The translations under genes and the position numbers were made by a program. A stretch of DNA of 64,000 nucleotides from an uncultured Collinsella sp. (GTDB lineage: Bacteria > Actinomycetota > Coriobacteriia > Coriobacteriales > Coriobacteriaceae). Positions within the stretch are counted from its first letter, which is position 1; each line of letters opens with the position of its first letter. The notes beneath the pieces were generated by a model. The model did not search any database, had not been told where the DNA came from, and was given only the letters and a program-made list of their open reading frames with translations. The stretch is from NCBI GenBank assembly GCA_900540935.1, contig UQHW01000008.1, positions 1 through 64,000 on the forward strand. Direction: 5' to 3'. Positions 38,626-47,307 of this stretch are shown one piece after another.

Positions 38626-39527
38626 CGGGCCTCCTCCCCGTCGCGCCAAAACGCCAGCTGCTCGCGGTTGGCGGCACTCAAATACACATGCTGATTGTCG
38701 ATCGCATCGATTACACGGTGGACCTCGTCACCGTCGCGGCGCATCACGGCCAGGCGCAGGCAAAGCATCCAAACCTCCTGCTCCTCGGGCACGTCGAGCA
38801 CCAGCTGGTCGGTCACGGCCTGCGCCTCGTCAATCTGTCCGACATCGGCCAGGGCCGTCGCGTATCGAATGCGCAGCTCAAGGGTATCCTCGCGCTCGCA
38901 GCGACGCGCAAGCAGGCGCGCGTACTGTTGGCGCTGAATCTGAGCCACGCGCCCCTCGGCCAAGCCCGAGCCCAAGTATTCACCAAGAAAATCACAGTAT
39001 TCGATGAGGTTTTGCGCGCTCGGGTCCGTCTTAAAGGCGCGCTCCAGCTGCTGCAGTTTAAGGTCGGACTCCTTGGAGATCTGCGCCACCGCCGTCGCGG
39101 CATAGTGCGCCACCTCAACGTCGTCGTTAAGCTTAGCCGCCTGCAGCTGCGCCAGGTACGCGTCGGGCTCCTCGGTGAGCATGGAGAGCATTAGGCGGCG
39201 CCGGTATGCCGGGTCGTTGACGATGAGTGCCTCCTCGAGCGGCACTACGCCTGAATCGTCCTCACCACTCGGTACCGACATACTGCGATGCAGGTCATCG
39301 TTGAAGCGCAGCGACTCCAGCGCAGACTCTTTCAGCCCCTCGCCAAACACCGCGCTGCGCACCGATAGCAAAACCACCAGCAACGGGCCCCACAGCGGCA
39401 CCAGCACTATCACAGCCAGCATGTGCCCGCGCACCGGCAGCAGGCCCAGTTTCATGAGCGTCCACAGCATCAGGCAAACCAGCGCATGAATCAGCAGCAA
39501 GACGGCAGCAACGACAAGCGAGATCAA
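38622..39527 (-). CDS. pelE: PelE-like membrane TPR protein
   Basis: 301 residues, TTG start overlapping the pelD stop (TTGA) with GAGGGGGG upstream. Two membrane helices (about 2-25 and 36-60) are followed by a cytoplasmic helical-repeat domain rich in paired helices (YLAQLQAAKLNDDVEVAHYA and similar), as in PelE. It is proposed to bridge PelD and PelF in the synthase complex. Sequence conservation in PelE is low, so the call rests on topology and gene order. Confidence 0.82.
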   Translation of the reverse strand: MISLVVAAVLLLIHALVCLMLWTLMKLGLLPVRGHMLAVIVLVPLWGPLLVVLLSVRSAVFGEGLKESALESLRFNDDLHRSMSVPSGEDDSGVVPLEEALIVNDPAYRRRLMLSMLTEEPDAYLAQLQAAKLNDDVEVAHYAATAVAQISKESDLKLQQLERAFKTDPSAQNLIEYCDFLGEYLGSGLAEGRVAQIQRQQYARLLARRCEREDTLELRIRYATALADVGQIDEAQAVTDQLVLDVPEEQEVWMLCLRLAVMRRDGDEVHRVIDAIDNQHVYLSAANREQLAFWRDGEEAR

Positions 39528-41698
39528 GCGGCACCCCCCTCACCGTCACCGGTGTAAGAGATGTGCTGCAGCAGCTCCACGATGTCCTCGCCGTCGACGG
39601 GCTCCACCGCAATCTGCTTTGCGCTCAGGCGCTCGCGGATAATGGGCAGATCGCATGCCTTTGCCTGGCGCATAAGCAGGTAGAGCACGTCGCCGTCGAC
39701 CAAGCCCGCCGCGTCGCTCTCGCGGATTACCGACCCAATTGCGCCCACCAGCTCGCCGACAGGCTCCATGCCCGGTACCACGCGCAGGAGCAAAAAACTC
39801 CCCATCTTGCTATCTGCCAGCGCCTGCTCCGCAGCGAGCTCTTGGCCAAAGGCAGCCTGCTTGAGCACGCAAGTGCCGTCAACGCAGCGTTTATCCTGCG
39901 CCACCGCCTCATAGTCAAAGGCACGGCCCAGCGCGCTTTCGACCAACCCGCACAAGATGCGGAACAGGTTTTGATAATAGAGGGTCATTTGGTTTTCGGC
40001 CGCACTACGCACAAAGATCAACACAGCGGGTGCCCCGTCGCGCTCGATCGTGTATCCAAACATGGGAAGCCCCGGCGTCAGCTCGCGGTTCACCCACAGG
40101 TTCGAACGACCCCCGTCGCCCAAAAGAGGTGCAAGCTGCTCAAGCGTGAGCGAGCGCGCGGCATCTTCGGCAATCGCGGGACTTGCTGCCACCAGGCGTG
40201 CAAATGCCCCGCCCGAAACATGGTAGATCGCCACCGAATCGTTCTCGAGGATCTCGCCCAGAAGCTCGCAGCACTTGCGATAGATGTCGCGTGGGTTGAG
40301 CACGTCGAGCTCCTGCGTCACGGCAAAGATCTTGCCAAAGCTGTCGTGGCGGCCCACGATCTGGCGCCTGTACGCGCGCTTGTCCTCGATCGCGTCGTGG
40401 TAGAGCTGCGTAAGGAACGTATTGCGGTTGCGCACGAGCTCGTTTTGATCGCGCTCCGCCCTAATGGCTTCGCTGTTGCGCAACTGCACATAGCCGCACA
40501 CGGCACCCACAACAAAGTACGCAATAAACGGCAGCCAGTTAGACGGCTCGTAAAAGAGACCCTGGAAGGTATAGCCATACTGGGTAAAGTAGCTCGCGGC
40601 CAAACCCACCGACGCCAGCAGCGCCGCAACCAGGCCAAAATCGAGCCCATACAGCGTGCCGATCAGTACCACGTACAGCAGGCGGTAGTCGAGCACGTTA
40701 AGCTGAGCAGACTGCGAAAACACCAGCTCCAGGCCCTCAAAGAGCACCCAGGCCAGCGCGGTCTCCAGGCATTTGATGGGCAGTGTCCGCCCGCGCATGC
40801 GGTCGATGGCGGCACGCAGCGGATGGCGCTTGCCCGCGAGGGTCTGCTCCCAGCGGGCGTGTATGGTCGAAAGATCGCGCAGCACGTCATAGCGCTGGAA
40901 CCACCCGTAGCGCGTGCGGACGGTATCGCTCGGAGCAATGGAGACGACGGCGTCCCCGTCGTAGGTAATGTCGAGCCCCGGGAACAAGCCCTTGAGCGCC
41001 TCGCCCGGGTCTCCCACGGTGTGGGCAAAGCTATCCGGAACCTCGAGTTCCTCGAATGTGGCATCCCAGCTGTCGAAGATGCGACGCACCAGAACGGCCA
41101 GCTCCTCGGCGCAGAGGGCACCGAGCGGTGAGTCCGCCCCAGCCCTCATGACAGCAGAGCCTTGCGAGCACGCCTCGAACAGCGGGGTCAAAATCGGGTC
41201 TTCCAGCGTGGGCGAGGCGGTGTACAGATACGGCACGCGCAAGATCTTGGCCTGAATGCCGTCGCGGACCGCATAGTAGCGGCACAGGTCGTTGGCCGCA
41301 CGGGCAATGATGCCCTTGCCGTTTTGCCCCGCAGCGTCCACCGCACCGTCCGCTCCCATGGGACCAGTCACAAACAGCAACTGAATCTGGCGACCCATGC
41401 AAGCTCGAAAGACGGAGCGCAGCAGCTCGATGTCGCCAACGGCCTCGGTATGCGGCGTGAGATAGGTAGAGAGGTAGACCACACGGTCGAATTCGTAAGC
41501 CTGGTCCAGGTGCTGCAGCAGCTCTTTCCAAGACGCATGGAGCGACGACCCGTCGCGGCGCGCCTCGTTGGCCGCCACGACCTGAACATGGTCACCGGGA
41601 AACGCCTTGGCACAAAAGTCGTCATCGACATACACGGTATTGCCAACAACCAGCACTTCCACCGTGCGCTCCCCCTCCCCAAATTTAGCTTTTGCCAT
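39524..41698 (-). CDS. pelD: PelD, c-di-GMP receptor with N-terminal SDR-like domain
   Basis: 724 residues from the ATG at 41698 (an ATG at 41707 is also possible). Order of parts: an NAD-epimerase-like region (about 1-280; VLVVGNTVYVDDDFC, VVYLSTY), four membrane helices (about 310-420), a GAF domain (about 470-590) and a degenerate GGDEF domain. Arg662 and Asp665 (RESD, longer numbering) form an RxxD inhibition site five residues before DGDVL, where GGDEF would be, so it should bind but not make c-di-GMP. It heads the operon. Confidence 0.88.
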   Translation of the reverse strand: MAKAKFGEGERTVEVLVVGNTVYVDDDFCAKAFPGDHVQVVAANEARRDGSSLHASWKELLQHLDQAYEFDRVVYLSTYLTPHTEAVGDIELLRSVFRACMGRQIQLLFVTGPMGADGAVDAAGQNGKGIIARAANDLCRYYAVRDGIQAKILRVPYLYTASPTLEDPILTPLFEACSQGSAVMRAGADSPLGALCAEELAVLVRRIFDSWDATFEELEVPDSFAHTVGDPGEALKGLFPGLDITYDGDAVVSIAPSDTVRTRYGWFQRYDVLRDLSTIHARWEQTLAGKRHPLRAAIDRMRGRTLPIKCLETALAWVLFEGLELVFSQSAQLNVLDYRLLYVVLIGTLYGLDFGLVAALLASVGLAASYFTQYGYTFQGLFYEPSNWLPFIAYFVVGAVCGYVQLRNSEAIRAERDQNELVRNRNTFLTQLYHDAIEDKRAYRRQIVGRHDSFGKIFAVTQELDVLNPRDIYRKCCELLGEILENDSVAIYHVSGGAFARLVAASPAIAEDAARSLTLEQLAPLLGDGGRSNLWVNRELTPGLPMFGYTIERDGAPAVLIFVRSAAENQMTLYYQNLFRILCGLVESALGRAFDYEAVAQDKRCVDGTCVLKQAAFGQELAAEQALADSKMGSFLLLRVVPGMEPVGELVGAIGSVIRESDAAGLVDGDVLYLLMRQAKACDLPIIRERLSAKQIAVEPVDGEDIVELLQHISYTGDGEGGAA

Positions 41699-41711
41699 GG
41701 TAAACATGCAT

Positions 41712-41717
41712 ATTGTA
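41712..41717 (-). promoter_or_regulatory. Possible -10 box for the pel operon
   Basis: TACAAT on the minus strand lies 4 nt before one pelD ATG and 13 nt before the other. There is no ribosome site in front of either ATG, so the transcript may be almost leaderless. The -35 match (TTGCCT, 19-bp spacing) is weak. Confidence 0.4.
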
Positions 41718-41897
41718 CGCTGTCAATGTAGGCCAAAGGCAACTTTAAAGCTGTTTTAAGAACTTTTTCAGACGGGAAGCGACTCGCGCCTGAGCCAGAG
41801 AGCCCTACACGTGCCGCTGCACGGCGGAGAAAGGCGAATCCACTACCCCTCAGGCATAATTCCTGAGCAAAATCAAGCAGAGCACACGGCTTTTTGC

Positions 41898-42122
41898 GCC
41901 ACTTTAAGACGTAATCGGGATGTGGCGAGAGGCCAAATTCGGAAGTGCGGGGAAAACCAAAGGAATGCTGACCAGACCCCCGTTTTAGGCTTCCGCGACC
42001 TGCGGTTTTGATACAAAAAAACCGCGTTGTGCTCGAAGGTTTTCGATTTTTCCCCGCACTTCTGTAATTACATCTCTGGATCGAGGGCGCAGGCAATGGT
42101 GACGACATCCACGATAGCGCCC
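41898..42122 (+). repeat. 0.22-kb direct repeat, copy 1
   Basis: Closely similar along its length to 44091-44312, in the same orientation. Inside, GGAAGTGCGGGGAAAA (41941-41956) is repeated inverted as TTTTTCCCCGCACTTC near 42047-42062, and a smaller GCGGTTTT/AAAACCGC hairpin lies between them. The two copies bracket the COG2865 gene. The rest of 41708-42304 holds no convincing gene. Confidence 0.8.
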
Positions 42123-42261
42123 CCCTATGCCTGATACCAAAATCGTTCCATAGGGACCCGTTTCCCAATGGGATGATTCTTCACAAAGGGCATTAAGGCG
42201 CATGAGAACATGGTAGAGGCAAGCAAGCGCGCTTCCACGTTTTCGCCCATGGTGACCACGG

Positions 42262-42267
42262 TATAAT
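42262..42267 (+). promoter_or_regulatory. Possible -10 box for the COG2865 gene
   Basis: TATAAT lies 37 bp upstream of the start codon at 42305. The -35 region (GTTTTC or TTTTCG, 16-17 bp away) is a poor match, so the call rests on the -10 box and position. Confidence 0.4.
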
Positions 42268-42304
42268 CCAACGAGACAAGCAACGAACGGGAAAGGCAGC
42301 GCGG

Positions 42305-43687
42305 ATGAACCTGGGCAGCGAGAGCGAGACCGTCGAGTTCAAGAAGTCCACTGGCGAGCATAAAGAAGCACTGCAAGCCATCAGCGCCATGCTGAACAAG
42401 CACGGCCGCGGCGAGCTCTACTTCGGCGTGAAGGACAACGGCGATGTCATCGGCCAGGATGTCAGCGACGCAACGCTGCGCCAGGTGACGTCGTGGGTGT
42501 CCGACAAGATCGAGCCCGCGGTGTTCCCGACGGTCGAGTGCCTCGACGCCGATGATGGGCTGCGATACATCAAAATTGCCTTCTCAGGTGCCGACGCCCC
42601 CTACTCCGCCGACGGACGCTACTTCACCCGCGTGGGGACTTCGAACAAAGCGCTGTCGGCCTCGGAGCTGAGCGCCATGGTCGTCAAGCGTGAGCGCGCC
42701 CGTAGCCCGTGGGACTCGCTGCCGTCCGGCAGGCCCGTCTCCGACGCCGACGAGCAGGCGGTGCGTGACTTCGTCGCGCGCGGCGGCAGGGCCGGACGCG
42801 TGGGCGGCGGGTTCGCCGGCGTGGAGGACACCTTGGCAAGGCTCGACCTCGTCGCGCCCGACGGCAGCCTAAGAAACGCCGCGGTGGAGCTGTTCTGCGA
42901 GGGATCCGACACCTACCCCAGGATGAAGCTGGGGCTTCTGGGCGGCAACACCAAGGCCAAGATCCTCGACCTGCGCCGCGAGAGCGGCACCATGCTCAAG
43001 CTGCTCGACTTCGCCGAGTACTTCGTGACGTCGAACATCAGGCGCGAGTTCGTCATCGGCGAGACGGGCATGTACCGCAAGGAGATCCCCGAGATCCCGG
43101 CCGAGGCCATCCGCGAGGCGGTTGCCAACGCGCTGTGCCACCGCGACTACACCACCGGCACCGCCGTCGAGGTCAACGTGTTCATGGACACCGTCCAGAT
43201 CGTGAGCCCGGGCCTGTTCCCCGAGGGCGACTCGCCGCAAGAGCACCTAGACGGTACCGCGAGCGAGTTCGGCCTCCGAAACCCCGCGATCGCGCGCACC
43301 CTGTTCCGCGCCGGCGTCATCGAGCAGTACGGCACGGGCATACCGCGCATCAAGGAGGCCTGCGAGGCAGCCGGCGTGAGGTTCCGCTTCGAGCAGACCG
43401 TCAACAGCACCGTCGTCGTCTTCGAGCGTCCTGGGTTGCAGAAAGCGGCCTTCAGGAGAACCGCGGCCGACAACCGACCGCTCCTCAGCGAGCGCGAACG
43501 AGCAGCGATGGCAATTGCCGCCGCTCAGGGGAAAATCACGACCTCCGACCTCGCGCGGGAGTCCAATGTCGGTAGGAAAACGGCCTCGAAGACTCTGAAA
43601 GACCTTGCCGGTCGAGGCCTGTTGGAATGGGTAGGGAAAAGCCCGAAAGACCCGCACCAGTTCTACAGGATGCCAAGCGAAGTTTGA
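42305..43687 (+). CDS. AlbA_2 (Schlafen-type) ATP-binding transcriptional regulator, COG2865
   Basis: 460 residues. The N-terminal AlbA_2 domain is seen in SESETVEFKKSTGEHKEALQ and GELYFGVKDNGDVIGQDVSD; the centre has an HATPase_c_4-like region with EIPAEAIREAVANALCHRDY (N-box type) and EQYGTGIPRIKEACEAAGV. The C-terminal 70 residues form a winged helix (ITTSDLARESNVGRKTASKT). Such proteins are predicted DNA-binding regulators; ligand and targets unknown. It stands alone on the plus strand between two copies of a direct repeat, which suggests acquisition as a cassette. Confidence 0.88.
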   Translation: MNLGSESETVEFKKSTGEHKEALQAISAMLNKHGRGELYFGVKDNGDVIGQDVSDATLRQVTSWVSDKIEPAVFPTVECLDADDGLRYIKIAFSGADAPYSADGRYFTRVGTSNKALSASELSAMVVKRERARSPWDSLPSGRPVSDADEQAVRDFVARGGRAGRVGGGFAGVEDTLARLDLVAPDGSLRNAAVELFCEGSDTYPRMKLGLLGGNTKAKILDLRRESGTMLKLLDFAEYFVTSNIRREFVIGETGMYRKEIPEIPAEAIREAVANALCHRDYTTGTAVEVNVFMDTVQIVSPGLFPEGDSPQEHLDGTASEFGLRNPAIARTLFRAGVIEQYGTGIPRIKEACEAAGVRFRFEQTVNSTVVVFERPGLQKAAFRRTAADNRPLLSERERAAMAIAAAQGKITTSDLARESNVGRKTASKTLKDLAGRGLLEWVGKSPKDPHQFYRMPSEV

Positions 43688-43743
43688 GGCTGCAGGTCCT
43701 AGCCGGGAAACAGGCCCATTGCGTTTGCTGCCCTCCCCCTGCT

Positions 43744-43798
43744 GGGCACTACTGAGTAATCTACTGGGCACTGCTGAGTAATCTACTGAGTAGTGCCC
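43744..43798 (+). repeat. 22-bp direct repeat pair plus inverted arm
   Basis: Two tandem 22-bp units (43744-43765 and 43766-43787) differ at one base, and the following GAGTAGTGCCC (43788-43798) is complementary to the start of the units. This allows alternative hairpins after the COG2865 gene. The wider gap 43688-44477 contains only repeats and no supported gene. Confidence 0.65.
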
Positions 43799-43850
43799 AA
43801 GCGCGAGTTGGCAAGTCCGCCGAAGCCCAGAGAAACGGCTCCGAAGAATA

Positions 43851-43890
43851 TACTGACCGCTACTGACCGCTACTGACCGCTACTGACCGC
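43851..43890 (+). repeat. Four perfect tandem copies of TACTGACCGC
   Basis: The 10-bp unit is repeated exactly four times, and the last copy runs into the hairpin at 43887-43920. The phasing of 10 bp equals about one helical turn, which would place the same face of DNA forward in each copy. Confidence 0.85.
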
Positions 43891-43920
43891 GGCATTCGGC
43901 AGGCCCGCCGAATGCCGCGG
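43887..43920. terminator. 14-bp perfect hairpin after tandem repeats
   Basis: CCGCGGCATTCGGC pairs with GCCGAATGCCGCGG across a 6-nt loop. There is no U tract. It could end the COG2865 transcript or be part of a repeat-based site. Confidence 0.5.
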
Positions 43921-44090
43921 TCTCCCGAGACTAGCAGAGCCGCCCTTATTGTTAGCGCTGCCGAAGCAAGCCCTACTTCAGCAGCAACTTGAATTTTCGT
44001 GCGATGAGCCTCCCCGGAGCCAAGAGCCTTTTGCCCTAATCACAACACCGCAATTCAAGCACCGCAGAAAACTCCATTAGCGATGAACCA

Positions 44091-44312
44091 GCCACTTGAA
44101 GACGTGATCAAGGTGCGGCAAGGGGTCAAATTCGGAGGTGCGGGGAAAATCGAAGAAATGCTAACCAGGCCCCAGTTTTCGCTTCCGCGAACTGCGGTTT
44201 TGGTGCTAAAAATCGCGTTGTGCTCGAAGGTTCTCGATTTTCCCCGCACTTCCGTAATTACATCCTTGGATCGAGAGTACAGGCAACAATGACGTCATCC
44301 GCGATAGCACCC
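44091..44312 (+). repeat. 0.22-kb direct repeat, copy 2
   Basis: Second copy of the element at 41898-42122. Both keep the outer GTGCGGGGAAAA/TTTTCCCCGCAC pairing and the same downstream stretch GTAATTACATC. Scattered substitutions without large gaps indicate an old duplication or two independent insertions of one element. Confidence 0.8.
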
Positions 44313-44402
44313 AACAGTCACGGACGTACAAAAGGCCGTTGCCGGAAGCCTCCATACAACGACTCTTCTTTGCGCGCGCCACGCTCGCAATGCTCCATTA
44401 AA

Positions 44403-44463
44403 TGTAACTAATTGATTTGCTATATACCATTCATAATGGCACATAGCAAATCAATTAGTTACA
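44403..44463. repeat. 61-bp AT-rich palindrome
   Basis: 21-bp perfect arms (44403-44423 and 44443-44463) enclose 19 nt that contain a further CCATT/AATGG pair. It is strikingly AT-rich for this genome and lies 14 bp ahead of a small reading frame, so it could be an operator, a terminator-like leader hairpin, or a recombination site. Confidence 0.75.
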
Positions 44464-44477
44464 TGTGGAGGCAGAAC

Positions 44478-44579
44478 ATGAGGGAGTACGTCGAGAAGCA
44501 GCTGCACACTAGAGTCGATTGCGAGCCCAACGACGCCTCGGAAATAACGACGCAAAACTCTTTCCGAAAGTGTAGGTGA
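44478..44579 (+). CDS. Small 33-residue reading frame
   Basis: ATG preceded by GTGGAGGC at a good distance; the product starts MREYVEKQLHTRVDCEPNDA and ends at a TGA 5 nt before the next gene's ATG, with that gene's ribosome site inside it. It may be a leader peptide or the truncated 5' end of a lost gene. No family recognised. Confidence 0.4.
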   Translation: MREYVEKQLHTRVDCEPNDASEITTQNSFRKCR

Positions 44580-44584
44580 GCGAA

Positions 44585-45913
44585 ATGGCGACTCATGCAT
44601 ACGATGACCTTTATTCTTATCTAGCCGCATTCAAGAACAGCTCTCTTGCCGAAATAATTGCGTACCTAGAAGAACTGGGGCAAAGGAGGTTCGACGCCTT
44701 TATTAGGGGCCTTGCACCCCTTATCCCAATCGAAAAAATCGAAAATCAATCCCTGTTCAATTTTTCTGTTGACTCCACCCTTGAAGGAGGCAAATTCCCC
44801 TGCACTGACTATGCCTGTCGAGAGCAAAACATTTACCATTTGGCAAAGTTCTCAGCATTGTATGCAGATAAAACACTGATTCATTGCCCTATAGAATCGG
44901 CATTCGAAATGGGGCACGATGATTATGCCTCAGTCGATGAACTTGCATTCGGGATCTATTTGACCATGCGAGTCGAAGACATAGTCAAAGCTGGAATACT
45001 CGGATTTTCGAGCAATTACATTCCTCTTTGCAAAGATTGCCTAGCGCGACAAATCGAAAGAGAATCAAAAGCAAAAGGATTGATATCGAGTTATTGGGAT
45101 GAACTCGTACGACAATTCTGTTCCTCTACCTCGTGCACTTTAAAACAAGCACCAGATGGGAATCTGTGTGTAGCGATTGAGGGAATGGATGCATATGGGT
45201 CCCATGATGAGATGGATGTCGATTTCCTGGTAATCCCGTCTGAATACGAATCGCTCTATGCAAGCCAAGGCGAAACGCGATTGGATAGAGACATGCTGGA
45301 GAAAGGCGGCATCTCGACTATCCTACTGCCTTTGTTGGACGATTGCTTTCAAGCCCTCGTCAATCCCTATTTTTCGAATAGCTCGTATTAAACCACTCGT
45401 CCAGCTCAGATTGAGTTCCTCGAGTCCGCAACTTCCACCCTTTATCCTCGAAAAGATCAGACCATACCCATTCGCCGGTTATCTTGCCCCCTCCCCATTG
45501 CTGAAAATGCAACGTTGCGTAGCATCCTTGATTGCCGCATTAGAAACGAAGAGTCGTTTCTTGTGTTTAGGGATACCTTGTCCAAAGGCCTGAGCGAAAG
45601 GCCCATCGACACCTCGACATTAGCTGACCTGAAGAACGACCTAATAGAGCCCGAGCTTCACAAGATATCTTTAGTGATGAAAAACGAGCGATCCCGATTA
45701 GTCACCTCCGCAGGCATTGAAGCCGCTATCGGAATTGCGAGCTTTACATTGGGGCAATACGGAATCGCATCACCTTCTGATGCCATGGCCTTCCTCGGGG
45801 CTGCCGGCATAGGGGCCGTTGCATCTCAATCCGCAGATTTCTTGCGAGAAGCCAAGGCAAAAGAGAACCCCATGTATTTCCTCTGGAAGCTCAATAGAAA
45901 CAACCGTCTGTAA
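44585..45913 (+). pseudogene. Hypothetical gene split by an in-frame stop
   Basis: From the ATG at 44585 the frame is open for 268 codons, stops at TAA (45389-45391), then stays open in the same frame for 173 more codons to 45913. The second part reads like continuous protein (AENATLRSILDCRIRNEESF and on) and has a Gly/Ala-rich hydrophobic segment (GIASFTLGQYGIASPSDAMA) and a conserved-looking NPMYFLWKL end. The first part contains YIPLCKDCLARQIERE, a possible CxxC. No family recognised. The AT-rich codons suggest transfer. It is either a nonsense pseudogene, a sequencing error or two genes. Confidence 0.65.
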
Positions 45914-46099
45914 CCTAAGGGGCAGAACACCGCAGTCGCCGAGCATATCTCGATCATTAAATAAAGGCAGCACTAGAAAGGATGCGAATCGTGAAGAACC
46001 GATTCCCTTTCCGAATGCCTAATGCAGTAAAAATCACTGGTAGATCCGAGCAGTTTAACCAAGACGACAAGAGCGCGCTCAGATTGTTGTCTGCAGTAG

Positions 46100-46804
46100 C
46101 TAGCCAAGTATAGATACCATCCTGTTTCCAAATTCGGTCCTACGATAAACCCTTTCTTCTTTCTCAATTTCGTCGGGATCGTCGAAGATGAGCGTCGTAT
46201 CTACTACGTCCCACTGCTGCCGATGGATATCCTCAATCAGCAATCCCAGCCCGGTTAATCGAAGAAGAACTTCTGCATCTCTGCCTCTGAGCGTCTGAAA
46301 AGTTTCCTTTTCTCGAAGCATTTCGTAGTCTCCAGGTAGAAATCTGTCCAAAGTCTCTGCAAACAAACGAAGATCGTCCCAGCTAATTTCTTTATCTAGG
46401 TAGGCCTCATAAATCTTTGCTAGTCGCCGCGCTTTGTCCTCCTCAATGTATCTTTCGAGCAGGATAAGCAGGTACTCAATATCGCGCTTCCTATTTGACT
46501 CTTCAAAGTATTGCTTGTACTTGTTCCATGAGCCATTTTCAAAAGAGTCGCGGTTGAACTCATCGAGGAAACACGCATACTTCTTCAGCAGATGCGCATT
46601 GTGGATATTGTTTCCGATTTTGTAGATGCTCACTAGGCTTGAGATGACGGGGATGTCCTTCAAGAACTCGTTTTGGAGAATTTCGTCCAGGCCAACCTCT
46701 GCGATATTCGAAATAAGTTCGAGAGAGTCGCTGCAAATAGTCGGCCTTGCGTCGTCTTGCAAGCGCGATAGACCGGCCTTAGTTGATTCCTCTGCGTTTA
46801 CCAT
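46100..46804 (-). CDS. Hypothetical protein in the accessory island
   Basis: 234 residues from the ATG at 46804, which has AAAGG upstream (an ATG at 46819 does not). The product is mostly helical and charged: ISNIAEVGLDEILQNEFLKD, a Lys/Asp-rich middle, and a C-terminal half with ETFQTLRGRDAEVLLRLTGL. It has no membrane helix or enzymatic motif. Codon use is AT-richer than the core genome. It lies between the split gene and the STAND NTPase and may be another defence-type gene; that is context only. Confidence 0.7.
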   Translation of the reverse strand: MVNAEESTKAGLSRLQDDARPTICSDSLELISNIAEVGLDEILQNEFLKDIPVISSLVSIYKIGNNIHNAHLLKKYACFLDEFNRDSFENGSWNKYKQYFEESNRKRDIEYLLILLERYIEEDKARRLAKIYEAYLDKEISWDDLRLFAETLDRFLPGDYEMLREKETFQTLRGRDAEVLLRLTGLGLLIEDIHRQQWDVVDTTLIFDDPDEIEKEERVYRRTEFGNRMVSILG

Positions 46805-46878
46805 AAGATTACCTTTCATAATAATTTGCCAGTTTTGGCATGCGTTTGCAGCGCCGCTTTTCTGAAAGTGGCTCCAAT

Positions 46879-47214
46879 TTAAATGCCATCCCCCGAATAG
46901 GCGCTCAGGTTCGATTCAACAAGTGCGTTGGTTGAAAAGAGCTTTAGACCCCCTTCGCGGTAGAAGTCGCCTGTGCAGAGCAACCAAATCATCTTGTCGA
47001 GCTTGCAGGCAGTGGACTCGGGGTCCACGCCGCCCTTCCGCGCCGCGCGCGCGGCTTCGAAATGGCAACGAGCCACTTCGGCCTCGCTGTCAGTGGTAGC
47101 GTAAAACTGAACAGTATTCAGCTGGCCGTTGACACAAACATCGACGAGTGGCTGCTGAACAAGCTCGACGACCTGATCAGGGCGATGCAGCTCGAGCTCA
47201 TGGAGCTGCACCAC
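46879..47214 (-). CDS. Short hypothetical protein, uncertain
   Basis: 111 residues, MVQLHELELHRPDQVVELVQ to the end SNLSAYSGDGI. The C-terminal two-thirds (EAARAARKGGVDPESTACKL, DKMIWLLCTGDFYREGGLKL) has GC-rich third positions consistent with coding, but the plus strand is also open from 46936 to 47262 with good codon bias, so one of the two is a shadow. No ribosome site is clear. Possibly a gene remnant. Confidence 0.35.
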   Translation of the reverse strand: MVQLHELELHRPDQVVELVQQPLVDVCVNGQLNTVQFYATTDSEAEVARCHFEAARAARKGGVDPESTACKLDKMIWLLCTGDFYREGGLKLFSTNALVESNLSAYSGDGI

Positions 47215-47307
47215 GGTTCGTCCTCGACTGTCTTCTGCACGCAGTGCAGGTCGAAGGGCTAGGCAGGAGCCCCCGAGGCTTTTCCTAATTCTAGGTGTTA
47301 AAGTCGA

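Noticed and set aside
43744..43890. CRISPR array
   Set aside because: Units are contiguous or 10 bp long, with no spacers and no cas genes.
46936..47262. Plus-strand frame with good codon bias (IDEWLLNKLDDLIRAMQLEL)
   Set aside because: Competes with the minus-strand frame at 46879-47214; neither has a ribosome site, so I kept only one, at low confidence.
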